From Rubrobacteraceae bacterium (GTDB lineage Bacteria > Actinomycetota > Rubrobacteria > Rubrobacterales > Rubrobacteraceae): a stretch of 11,093 nucleotides of DNA. Each line of letters starts with the position of its first letter. Position 1 is the first letter of the stretch. Below, piece after piece: positions 1-6,052 of the stretch. The notes beneath the pieces are model-generated. The model did not search any database, had not been told where the DNA came from, and worked only from the letters and a program-made list of their open reading frames with translations. The stretch covers positions 1 through 11,093 of the forward strand of contig JACCSM010000183.1 in assembly GCA_013698525.1 (NCBI GenBank). The letters are read 5' to 3'. The translations under genes were made by a program, and so were the position numbers.

Positions 1-129
1 AGACGCAGTATGGAGAGGCGCGTGAGCAAGAAGCTGAGGCCGCTCAAAACGGAGGCCGAATCCGGACTCGAAGCCGAGCTTGTGGAGCCCCGTCGCCCGG
101 GGTGGCGCGAACGCCTGCGCAAGCCGTGA
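1..129 (+). CDS. C-terminal end of an unidentified protein (5' partial)
   Basis: Frame 1 is open from the first base to a TGA at 127-129 and gives 42 residues ending in PGWRERLRKP. The stretch is rich in Arg, Lys and Glu and looks like a hydrophilic charged tail. An internal ATG at 10 lies in frame but has no clear ribosome binding site, so a larger gene entering from the left is more likely than a 39-residue gene. A GC-rich hairpin lies 25 bp after the stop, as expected for the end of a transcript. I do not recognise the family, and no domain can be called from so short a tail. Codon use is compatible with the other genes here. Confidence 0.45.
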   Translation, partial: RRSMERRVSKKLRPLKTEAESGLEAELVEPRRPGWRERLRKP

Positions 130-153
130 AATAGCATTTCAGCAAGTCAGCAC

Positions 154-171
154 GCCGCCCTGCGGGGCGGC
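154..171 (+). terminator. GC-rich hairpin after the left-edge gene
   Basis: GCCGCCC (154-160), loop TGCG, GGGCGGC (165-171) form a perfect 7-bp stem starting 25 bp after the TGA at 129. Only a short TTGT follows, so this is a weak or non-canonical intrinsic terminator. It could serve either strand. Confidence 0.5.
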
Positions 172-230
172 TTGTCAGCCAGTCAGCCAGGGCTTGGGCA
201 TGCGAAAGCTGACCAGCTGAAATGCTGAAA

Positions 231-246
231 GCGCCCGATAGGGCGC
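231..246 (-). terminator. GC-rich hairpin after the D-amino-acid oxidase gene
   Basis: GCGCCC (231-236), loop GATA, GGGCGC (241-246) form a 6-bp stem about 17 bp beyond the minus-strand stop codon at 263-265. On the minus strand it is followed by TTTCAGCATTTCAGC, which is only partly T-rich. It is plausibly the 3' end of the oxidase transcript. Confidence 0.45.
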
Positions 247-262
247 GTGCTGAAATGCTTAT

Positions 263-1249
263 CTAAGCGCTGCGCACCTCCTGTACGATGCGAAGCGTCT
301 CTTCGGCGCAGCCCCAGGAGAGGGTGATGCCTGATCCCCCGTGGCCGTAGTTGTGGATTCGGGGGACCCCGCCCTGGCCGTCCTCTCGTTCCAGGCGTAT
401 CTCGGCCCGGCCCGGCCTGAGTCCTACCCTGTGCTCGAGTACCTCGACGCCTGCCAGGCGCGGCTCCAGCCGCGTGCAACGGCGCACGATGCCGGCCGCG
501 GTCTCCGGATCCGGTTCCAGGTCCCATTCGCCCTCCTCGGCCGTTCCGCCGAGGATGCAGTCATCCGAGCGAGGAATGATGTACGTGACGCCCTCAGGAT
601 TCTCTTCGTCAAGCATGAAACGCTTCAGGCCAGGGTTGCGTACACGCACGACCTGGCCCCGGATCGGTGCCATAGAAGTGTCGTCTACCAGATCCCTGGC
701 TCCGAGCCCGACGCAGTTGACGACCACGCGCGCATCTACTTCGTCTAGCGAGGAGAGGGTACGTTGTTGCACGTTTCCCCCGGCGGCGGCGAAGCGGTCC
801 ATCAGGTACGTAAGGTAGACGGGCATCTCGACCACGGGCGCTGCGAAAGCGTGGCCGTCGATGTAGCCTGGCGGTAGTTCGTCATCGCCGCACCTGCGGA
901 CGTGATGCACGGCGCCGGCCCACCACGGGTCGGGGACCCGTTCGCGCCATATCTCCACACCCTCGCGCATGAGGACGCCGCTCTCGGGAGTATCGGACAG
1001 TTCCTCGAAGACCTTGAAAGTCCTGCCGCCCCAGGAGAGCACGCTGTCTTCGGGGTAGGCTTTGTACGGGTACCAGATCGCGGCCGCAACGCTCGACGTA
1101 GTGGCGTGTGGCAACCTGGCAGCCACGATCCCGGCCTCCACGCCGGCCTCCCGCAGACAGATGGCCGCCGTCAGCCCGATCACACCGCCTCCCACAACCA
1201 CCGCATCCGCGCGGGCCAAAGTTCCCCCTTCATTCCTCGTCCTACACAC
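263..1249 (-). CDS. D-amino-acid oxidase (FAD-dependent, DAO family)
   Basis: Flavoenzyme predicted to oxidise D-amino acids to imino acids, which hydrolyse to 2-oxo acids and ammonia, with O2 giving H2O2. The 328-residue product has the FAD dinucleotide-binding motif GGGVIG at residues 20-25 in a beta-alpha-beta context. It also has the family's active-site Tyr in TYIIPR (Tyr223), the substrate-carboxylate Arg in LRPGR (Arg278), and the family signature IHNYGHGGSGITLSWGCA at 298-315. Length matches bacterial and eukaryotic DAOs. No signal peptide is seen, so it is cytoplasmic. The start is uncertain: GTG at 1249 has AGGA six bases upstream, while an in-frame TTG at 1219 follows AAGGGGG and leaves the usual short lead before the FAD motif. 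Glycine oxidase (ThiO) is less likely because the signature is DAO-like and no thiamin genes are adjacent. It diverges from the ThDP enzyme gene. Confidence 0.9.
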   Translation of the reverse strand: MCRTRNEGGTLARADAVVVGGGVIGLTAAICLREAGVEAGIVAARLPHATTSSVAAAIWYPYKAYPEDSVLSWGGRTFKVFEELSDTPESGVLMREGVEIWRERVPDPWWAGAVHHVRRCGDDELPPGYIDGHAFAAPVVEMPVYLTYLMDRFAAAGGNVQQRTLSSLDEVDARVVVNCVGLGARDLVDDTSMAPIRGQVVRVRNPGLKRFMLDEENPEGVTYIIPRSDDCILGGTAEEGEWDLEPDPETAAGIVRRCTRLEPRLAGVEVLEHRVGLRPGRAEIRLEREDGQGGVPRIHNYGHGGSGITLSWGCAEETLRIVQEVRSA

Positions 1250-1321
1250 TATATGTCCTGACGAGTCCTTCCGCGACCTCCCCGGGGAGCGAGCGTGTAG
1301 GATTACGGGTTGTCAGGGAGG

Positions 1322-1336
1322 TGGTCTAGAGGACCA
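1322..1336. promoter_or_regulatory. Dyad in the divergent oxidase / ThDP-enzyme promoter region
   Basis: TGGTC-TAGAG-GACCA (1322-1336) is a perfect 5-bp inverted repeat with a 5-bp spacer. It lies 19 bp upstream of the ATG at 1355 and within the 105-bp region between the two divergent starts. TGG...CCA half-sites of this kind are used by several GntR-type regulators, but no regulator gene is adjacent, so the assignment is only suggestive. Promoter hexamers are not clear here. On the minus strand TATAGT (1253-1248) overlaps the GTG at 1249 and, if it is a -10 element, would favour the TTG at 1219 as the oxidase start. Confidence 0.3.
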
Positions 1337-1354
1337 GGATCTTTCGGAGGACGG

Positions 1355-3007
1355 ATGGCGGATAGCACCAAGAACAAAGCTGGGTATGTCGCGACCGAGG
1401 TCCTGGCGCGGGCCGGTGTAAGGCGACTGTACACCGTGCCAGGCGAGAGCTTTCTGGAGATTTTGGATGCCGCCGAGGAGCACCCCGAACTCTCCCTGAT
1501 CTCGACGCGCCACGAGTCTGGCGCCGCCTTTATGGCCGAGGCGGACGGCAAACTGACGGGGAGACCGGCAGTGGCGATGGCCACGAGGGGCGTGGGCGCA
1601 TCCAACCTCTCCATCGGGGTGCACACGGCGAGGCAGGACTCGACGCCGATGCTCGTCTTGCTCGGGCAGGTAGAGACAGATTTTCTCGGGAGAGAGGCTT
1701 TTCAGGAGGTGGATCTCGACGCCTTCTACGCCCCGATCACGAAGTGGGTCGCAACGGTCCACCGCGCCGACCGCCTCACCGAATACGTCGCTAGAGGATT
1801 GAGGATCGCCACTTCAGGCCGTCCGGGCCCCGTCATGCTCGCCCTACCGGCCGACGTGCTCGGCGAGGTGGTCCAGGATGACACTGAGGCCTACGTGCCG
1901 CCCCCGCCTCGTTGTGCCCCTGCACCCGAGGATGTCCGGGCCGTCGCCGGTCGGCTCGCCGCCGCGCGCCGTCCAGTCGTGATCGCAGGCGGCGGGGCGC
2001 AAAGCGCGCGGGAAGCTTTGATCTCCTTTGCAGAAGCGTGGAGCATCGGCGTCTACGCGGCATTCCGCAGGCAGGACGTGTTCCCGAACGAGCATCCGAA
2101 CTACCTCGGGCACCTCACGCTCGGTACGCCGCCGGAGACCCTGAAGACGTTGGAGACGGCGGATCTCATCCTGGTGGTCGGCTGTCGCCTGAGCGAGGTG
2201 ACGACCCAGAGCTACTCCTTCCCACGCGGGGACCAGGCCGTGATCCAAATAGACATAGACCCAGGGGAAGTGGGAGCGGTGGTCCCATCCGAGATCGGAA
2301 TGGTCTCGGACGCGGCTAAGGCTCTCGCGGCGTTGGCCGGACAGGCGCCGTCACCACCCCCAGCGCGGGACTGGGCCGAAGGCCACAGGACCTACCTCGA
2401 CTCCAGCGTGATACCCCCGGATCGCGCCAGAGAAGGCATCGACCCTGCGCGGGTCGTCGGCGTCATGCGTGAAGCTCTACCCGAGGACGCGCTATTGGCC
2501 AACGACGCAGGGAACTTCTCGATATTCATTCACCGTTACTGGCGTTACAACCACGCCGGCACGCAACTTGCCTCCACGAACGGCGCGATGGGTTACGGCG
2601 TTCCTGCCGCGGTAGCGGCGAAGCTCGTTGCCCCCGACCGGACCGTCGTAGCCTGCTGCGGGGACGGTGGGTTCCTGATGACGGGCCACGAGGTCGAGAC
2701 GGCGGTCAGGTACGGCGCCGCCATCATCGTAGTCGTCTTCCGCAACAGGATGCACGGAACCATAGCGATGCACCAAAAGCGGGCGCACGGCCGCACGGCC
2801 GGCATTGAGATAGGGGAAGTCGACCTCGCCGGTTACGCCAGGAGTCTCGGCGCCGAAGGCCACACCGTGCGCGACCCAGACAAACTGGCGCCCGCGCTGG
2901 AGGCCGCACTAGCCTCGGACACCGTCACCTTGCTCGACGTCGTCACCGACCCCGACATTATCAGTCCTTCGACGAAGCTCTCCGAGATTAGCGGCGAGAG
3001 CCCCTAA
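1355..3007 (+). CDS. Thiamine-diphosphate-dependent enzyme, acetolactate synthase / 2-oxo-acid decarboxylase superfamily
   Basis: A 550-residue cytoplasmic enzyme with the three-domain plan of this superfamily. The N-terminal pyrimidine-binding domain has the conserved catalytic Glu in TRHESG (Glu54) and RGVGASNLSIGVHTA. The middle domain contains VVIAGGGA. The C-terminal diphosphate-binding domain has GDGGF at 436 and the paired metal-ligand Asn 28 residues later (FRN, Asn464). The ATG at 1355 has GGAGG four bases upstream (1346-1350) and is preferred over in-frame extensions. The family includes acetolactate synthase, glyoxylate carboligase, sulfoacetaldehyde acetyltransferase and several decarboxylases, and sequence motifs alone do not fix the substrate. 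No regulatory subunit (ilvN) or other ilv genes follow, so biosynthetic acetolactate synthase is unlikely. The divergent D-amino-acid oxidase suggests a 2-oxo acid substrate. This is inference. Confidence 0.85.
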   Translation: MADSTKNKAGYVATEVLARAGVRRLYTVPGESFLEILDAAEEHPELSLISTRHESGAAFMAEADGKLTGRPAVAMATRGVGASNLSIGVHTARQDSTPMLVLLGQVETDFLGREAFQEVDLDAFYAPITKWVATVHRADRLTEYVARGLRIATSGRPGPVMLALPADVLGEVVQDDTEAYVPPPPRCAPAPEDVRAVAGRLAAARRPVVIAGGGAQSAREALISFAEAWSIGVYAAFRRQDVFPNEHPNYLGHLTLGTPPETLKTLETADLILVVGCRLSEVTTQSYSFPRGDQAVIQIDIDPGEVGAVVPSEIGMVSDAAKALAALAGQAPSPPPARDWAEGHRTYLDSSVIPPDRAREGIDPARVVGVMREALPEDALLANDAGNFSIFIHRYWRYNHAGTQLASTNGAMGYGVPAAVAAKLVAPDRTVVACCGDGGFLMTGHEVETAVRYGAAIIVVVFRNRMHGTIAMHQKRAHGRTAGIEIGEVDLAGYARSLGAEGHTVRDPDKLAPALEAALASDTVTLLDVVTDPDIISPSTKLSEISGESP

Positions 3008-3097
3008 AGACTTTCGTACCGCGACGGTGCCAGAATTGCTAGCTCTGGGCCGCGAAGCCTCACCTCAGTGAAGAGTAGCTGACAACGGAGCAAAATC

Positions 3098-3141
3098 ACA
3101 GAGCCCGGAGCTAGAAGAACGCTTCTAGCTCCGGGCTCTGT
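3098..3141. terminator. Perfect 20-bp stem, bidirectional terminator
   Basis: Left arm 3098-3117 and right arm 3122-3141 are perfectly complementary over 20 bp around the tetraloop AACG. The arms contain GAGCCCGGAGC and its complement. On the plus strand TCCGTTTCTA follows, and on the minus strand GTGATTTTG follows. It lies 90 bp after the stop of the ThDP enzyme and 68 bp after the minus-strand stop of the propeller gene, so it can end both convergent transcripts. Confidence 0.8.
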
Positions 3142-3209
3142 TCCGTTTCTATCTAACGCTGCGGCGGCATTCCTCCTCCGAACAAGTCCAAGAGGGATGA
3201 GCCTCTCTA

Positions 3210-4013
3210 CTAACTGCTCCCCCAGAAAGGTTCGTAGTCGTCATTACCGTTGTCGGTGACATTGAACTTACTCCCACCACCGACGTTTATCGTGTAGATC
3301 TCGTAGTCAGCGTTGGGTCCTTCCTCGCCCTCGTAGGCGATCTTCTTACCGCTGGGTGAGTAGGAAGGACTGTAGTCGGCATTACCGTTGTCGGTGACGT
3401 TGAACTTACTCCCACCGCCGGCATTTATCGTGTAGATCTCGCGGTCGTTTCCGTCGTAGCCCGAGAAGGCTATCTTCTTGCCACTTGGCGAGTAGTCGGG
3501 ATTGGAGTCGCTCGTAGAGTTATCGGTGAGTTGGACCCTACCTCCACCACCAGAGTTTATGGTGTAGATCTCTGAGTCATTTCCGTCGTAGCCCGAGAAG
3601 GCTATCTTCTTGCCACTTGGTGAGTAGCAAGGCCAATAGTCGTCCGTAGAGTTATCGGTGAGTTGGACCCTACCTCCACCGCCAACGTTGATCTTGTAGA
3701 TCTCCTCGTCGTTTCCGTCGTAGGCCGTGTAGACTATCTGCTTGCCACTCGGCGAGTAGCAAGGCGCGTAGTTGCCCCTAGCGTCGTCGGTGACGTTGAA
3801 CTTACTCCCACCGCCGGATTTGATGGTGTAGATCTCGTAGTCAGCGTTGGGTCCTTCGTCACCCGAATAGGCTAACTTGCCGGATTTACCAGGAAAAGTC
3901 GCCTCCGCAGGCCGCGCCTCGAGTACCACCAGCATTATTGTGAGAAGCAACCCCAGTGCCACTAACGTCCCCGCCGCTGCCGACACCGCCCCCCAATGAT
4001 TGGTCTTGGGCAC
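3210..4013 (-). CDS. Secreted or membrane-tethered TolB/PD40-type beta-propeller protein
   Basis: A 267-residue protein with a hydrophobic segment at about residues 10-32 followed by an Ala-x-Ala site (AEA, 36-38) typical of signal peptidase cleavage, then five repeats of 44-46 residues. Each blade carries an EIYTIN-like strand, a GGGS/GGGG turn, a VTD or LTD strand end and SPSGKKIAF, which is the PD40/TolB propeller pattern. Asp-rich loops (DGNDSE, DGNDRE) recur. The GTG start at 4013 has an excellent AAGGAGG five bases upstream. An in-frame extension to 4172 is open but lacks a ribosome site and is rejected. Propellers of this class usually have six or more blades, so five is short, and closure may need dimerisation. 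The role is probably protein or ligand binding at the cell surface. A Tol-Pal function is not implied, because no tol genes are present and the host appears Gram-positive. Confidence 0.8.
   Translation of the reverse strand: MPKTNHWGAVSAAAGTLVALGLLLTIMLVVLEARPAEATFPGKSGKLAYSGDEGPNADYEIYTIKSGGGSKFNVTDDARGNYAPCYSPSGKQIVYTAYDGNDEEIYKINVGGGGRVQLTDNSTDDYWPCYSPSGKKIAFSGYDGNDSEIYTINSGGGGRVQLTDNSTSDSNPDYSPSGKKIAFSGYDGNDREIYTINAGGGSKFNVTDNGNADYSPSYSPSGKKIAYEGEEGPNADYEIYTINVGGGSKFNVTDNGNDDYEPFWGSS
3254..3880. repeat. Tandem ~132-bp repeats encoding the propeller blades
   Basis: The five blades are encoded by long near-identical DNA segments. A 41-base block at 3448-3488 recurs exactly at 3580-3620, and a segment starting at 3514 recurs at 3646. 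Both are offset by 132 bp (44 codons). The first and last blades share a different variant: a 32-base block at 3292-3323 recurs at 3826-3857, offset by 534 bp (four repeats plus 6 bp, matching two extra codons in these blades). Such identity suggests recent duplication or gene conversion. Confidence 0.85.
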
Positions 4014-4035
4014 CTTCTCCTCCTTTTCGCTAAAG

Positions 4036-4056
4036 GGCGGGCTGATCAGCCCCGCC
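4036..4056 (-). promoter_or_regulatory. Hairpin just upstream of the propeller gene ribosome site
   Basis: GGCGGG (4036-4041) and CCCCGCC (4050-4056) flank CTGATCAG, giving a stem with one bulged base around a perfect 14-bp palindrome at 4039-4052. On the minus strand it is followed by CTTTAGCG, then AAGGAGG and the GTG start. A hairpin so close to the ribosome site could act in translation control or transcript stability, or simply end an upstream transcript. Confidence 0.4.
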
Positions 4057-4268
4057 ACGTTGCACAACGCCACCGCAGCCACCACAGCGTAGCAAGCGTT
4101 GACGCTAGACGCATCCCCCAATATGCGTGTTATTGCTGTTGCTTGACGTTGCAAGCTTGTAGCGACATTCACCGAAGTTCGCTTCTATGAGCTTCAGTGA
4201 GTAAGGCTGCTTCGGTATCCGAAACAGTCCACTCGAGGAATACTCGCGTATATACGGGTAGGCATCTC

Positions 4269-4323
4269 TTCGGGGCTCGGCGAAAGAAAATGAGATCTGT
4301 TGGGACAACCGCCGAGCCCCGAA
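4269..4323. terminator. 14-bp perfect inverted repeat downstream of the sortase-anchored protein gene
   Basis: TTCGGGGCTCGGCG (4269-4282) and CGCCGAGCCCCGAA (4310-4323) are perfectly complementary across a 27-base loop. It starts 105 bp beyond the stop at 4428. The loop is longer than usual for an intrinsic terminator and there is no strong T-run on the minus strand, so this could also be a recombination relic or a small structured RNA. Confidence 0.4.
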
Positions 4324-4427
4324 AAGGCACAGTATGGCGGGCGAGTCTGAGAATAGGCTGAGAGAGTCGATGGGAATCGTGTGAACTTCTCGCAGAAATA
4401 AGCTTCCCTTCTCTCCAGTGGGGAGTG

Positions 4428-5279
4428 CTACCGCCTCAGCACGAACAACAGCCTTCCTATCGCCGCCCCGCTGATTAGCAACGCCACCAGAGCGACCGCC
4501 GGCACTAGGAAGGAGAGGCCACCGGTGTTTGGTAGTTCTCTGCCCTCGGGGATCGTGTCGCGAATCACGTCGTCCCTGGCTGAGGTGCTATCGTCGGTGG
4601 TCGCTGCTCCAGTAGTGCTCGCCCCGGTGGTCGTTCCTGTTGGCGCACCCGTGGTGGCGGCAGTGGTGCCAGTAGTGGTGCCAGTGGTATCCGTCGTACC
4701 CGTTCTCGTACCTGGGGTGGTATCTGTGGTACCCGTGGTGCTCGTTCCTGTGGTATCCGTCGTACCTGTTGTCGTACCTCTGGTGGTGCCCGTCGTTCCC
4801 GTGGTGCTCGTTCCTGTGGTGGTGCCGGTAGTTCCCGTAGTGCCCGTGGTGCTCGTGCCCGTGGTGGTGCTCGTTCCAGTGGTATCCGTCGTACCCGTTG
4901 TCGTATCTGCGCGAGGGCCGGGGGCTCTCTCGCAGTTTCTCTTAGTCTTGTCGTCGCGGTGTATGGTCTCGACCCGGTCGAAGCCGTCCCCGCAATCTAT
5001 GTAATCCACGCCGTCGGTGTCGCGCGCGTAGATAAGGTCGTCGCCGGCGCCAGCGTACACCTCGTCGTCGCCTTCACCAGGGAAGATTTCGTCGTTGCCG
5101 CCGCCGCCTTCGATCTTATCGTCCCCGCCGCGAGCGACGAGGCGGTCGCCCCTGTTGGTCCCGACGAGCGTATCGTTGCCGCCGGTGCCGGTTAGGACCT
5201 TCGCCATGGCTTCCTGCCCGGTGAAGAACGCTCCGACGATCACTACCATCACCGTGAGCAAGATGTATAGTCGATTCAT
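4428..5279 (-). CDS. Sortase-anchored surface protein with RTX-like calcium-binding repeats and Thr/Gly-rich stalk
   Basis: A 283-residue protein. Residues 1-26 form a signal peptide (hydrophobic core then AMA before KV). Residues 30-100 hold glycine/aspartate nonapeptide-type repeats ([40 protein letters not shown]), the RTX parallel beta-roll pattern that folds on binding Ca2+. Two cysteines (96 and 115) flank DGFDRV and could form a disulfide. Residues 125-230 are almost only Thr and Gly with some Asp and Ser, which suggests an extended, possibly glycosylated, wall-spanning stalk. LPNTG at 249-253, a hydrophobic helix and a terminal LRR form a class A-type sortase sorting signal. The ATG at 5279 is preceded by AAGGGAGAGAG. 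It lies upstream of the propeller gene on the same strand but 414 bp apart, so it is probably not one tight operon. The ligand is unknown. Confidence 0.85.
   Translation of the reverse strand: MNRLYILLTVMVVIVGAFFTGQEAMAKVLTGTGGNDTLVGTNRGDRLVARGGDDKIEGGGGNDEIFPGEGDDEVYAGAGDDLIYARDTDGVDYIDCGDGFDRVETIHRDDKTKRNCERAPGPRADTTTGTTDTTGTSTTTGTSTTGTTGTTGTTTGTSTTGTTGTTRGTTTGTTDTTGTSTTGTTDTTPGTRTGTTDTTGTTTGTTAATTGAPTGTTTGASTTGAATTDDSTSARDDVIRDTIPEGRELPNTGGLSFLVPAVALVALLISGAAIGRLLFVLRR
4600..4915. repeat. Degenerate short tandem repeats coding the Thr/Gly stalk
   Basis: Low-complexity DNA on the minus strand made of ACC, ACG, GGT and GGC-type codons. Longer exact units occur, for example a 23-base block at 4732-4754 repeated at 4798-4820, and GTGGTATCCGTCGTACC units near 4684 and 4880. 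Such DNA can expand or contract by slippage or recombination, so the stalk length may vary between strains. Confidence 0.75.
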
Positions 5280-5839
5280 TCGACTCTCTCCCTTAGTCTA
5301 GGTGGAGCTTGTGCTGCTCGTTTTCTTTAGAACTCATCAAGAGACACTGATTCTAGGCCTCCACGATGGTTGGCCGTTCCCCTATGTTACGAACGCAACA
5401 GTAGCAGCTTTGGGACGGGGCGCAACCTCAGAGGACTTCCGAGATTCCGTCAAGGCGAAGCCCCAGTCCAATTCGTTCGACGCGCGGCAAGGCGTTAGGG
5501 CAGTGGGCGAGTGTTCCGGAACTTGCCGTTTCCTTCGCACCGGTAGATACCTCAGGATTTGGCGGCCCCGGTTCTCCGGCCCCGGTCGGCCAGGAACTCC
5601 GCCACCGGATCCACAAGATGCTCAGGTTGAAGGTCCTGGCGTATCCGGATGCCCGTGTTGCGGTGAGTGGCGTTCTGGGGACTTGTCAGGAAGTTTGTCT
5701 TTATGGGCCGACATCGAGGCTTCCACTGAACCGGAGTTGGCGGCTACCCGACGGATCATGCCCTATATGAGGCGTCAGCACACGTCGGAGATGGACCGGG
5801 GTCCGGTTTTTCGTGGGCGGGCGGTTACACTGGCGGCGT
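5280..5839. other. 560-bp interval without a convincing intact gene
   Basis: The left end (5280-5400) is AT-richer and should hold the promoter of the sortase-anchored protein gene on the minus strand, but no clear -35/-10 pair was found. The middle is GC-rich. Two adjoining minus-strand frames at 5552-5759 (45 codons from an ATG at 5759 to a TGA at 5622, then another frame ending at a TGA at 5552) read somewhat like protein and might be a decayed small gene. The long plus-strand open frame crossing the interval has atypical composition and no ribosome site. Confidence 0.4.
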
Positions 5840-6046
5840 ATGGGGGACGTGGAGCGGAAGATAGAGCAAGAGCGTGCCAGGGTCGAGGCCGAGTACCGGC
5901 AGGTCTTGAAGAGTTCGGTCGAGTTCGAGAAACGGATAAGGGACCGCTGGCGGGAGAAATGCCTGGCCAAGAACCGGCGAATCGCCGAGTTGGAGGCACG
6001 CGTCGCCGACCTGGAGTGGCGTCTCGGGGAGCGGGAAGACCTTTAG
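5840..6046 (+). CDS. Small charged coiled-coil protein, function unknown
   Basis: A 68-residue product, about half Glu, Arg, Lys, Asp and Gln, without Pro and with one Gly near each end. The C-terminal half has a heptad-like pattern (RIAELEARVADLEWRLGE) typical of a short coiled coil, and no membrane segment or signal is present. The ATG at 5840 is chosen over an in-frame GTG at 5813 because the coiled coil starts right after it. Only a weak GGCGG precedes it. TTACACT (5825-5831) ends about 8 bases before the ATG and resembles a -10 element, so a leaderless transcript is possible. The gene converges on the acyltransferase gene, with only 6 bp between the stops. I recognise no family. It could act as a partner or oligomerisation factor, but this cannot be shown. 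Confidence 0.6.
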   Translation: MGDVERKIEQERARVEAEYRQVLKSSVEFEKRIRDRWREKCLAKNRRIAELEARVADLEWRLGEREDL

Positions 6047-6052
6047 CAGGGT

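Larger units (their letters stand above)
133..259. repeat. Intergenic array of TCAGC / GCTGA words with 12-bp inverted repeat ends
   Basis: AGCATTTCAGCA (133-144) and TGCTGAAATGCT (248-259) are perfect inverted repeats bounding the interval. A further copy of GCTGAAATGCT is at 216-226. Inside, TCAGC occurs at 139, 147, 175 and 183, and its complement GCTGA at 208, 216, 224 and 249. Many are spaced exactly 8 bp apart. GTCAGCCA is tandemly repeated at 174-189. All left copies read one way and all right copies the other, so the block can fold into a long imperfect hairpin with two GC-rich sub-hairpins. It fills the gap between two convergent genes. It may be a palindromic repeat family member or a compound terminator. 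Confidence 0.6.
4014..4427. other. 414-bp gene-free interval dense in dyads, likely structured leader of the propeller gene
   Basis: No convincing gene is seen; two short open frames here have no ribosome sites or recognisable motifs. The interval holds many inverted repeats: GGGCTGATCAGCCC (4039-4052, perfect palindrome 15 bp upstream of the GGAGG), AGCGT-TG-ACGCT (4095-4106), ACGCAT/ATGCGT (4109-4128), GCTTG/CAAGC (4141-4156), TTCGG-TAT-CCGAA (4211-4223) and CGTATATACG (4247-4256). A 14-bp perfect stem with a 27-base loop is at 4269-4323. Some of these may be terminator structures of the upstream gene (4428) and others promoter or leader elements. Confidence 0.5.

Noticed and set aside
1310..1354. 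15-residue extension of the ThDP enzyme
   Set aside because: The ATG at 1355 has GGAGG at 1346-1350, and the extension is Gly/Arg-rich with no homology to the family's N-terminus.
4014..4172. 53-residue N-terminal extension of the propeller protein
   Set aside because: The GTG at 4013 has a near-perfect AAGGAGG and begins right before the signal peptide. The extension has no ribosome site and would place a second hydrophobic segment ahead of the signal.
4600..4915. CRISPR-like repeats
   Set aside because: Units are short, irregular and in-frame within a coding sequence, with no unique spacers of constant length.
4525..5004. Plus-strand Val/Pro-rich open frame
   Set aside because: It is the antisense reading of the Thr/Gly stalk; Val-Pro-Val repeats arise from the complementary codons.
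5793..5810. Terminator-like GGACC/GGTCC followed by TTTTT
   Set aside because: The stem allows only four pairs with a minimal loop and there is no identified plus-strand gene upstream to terminate.
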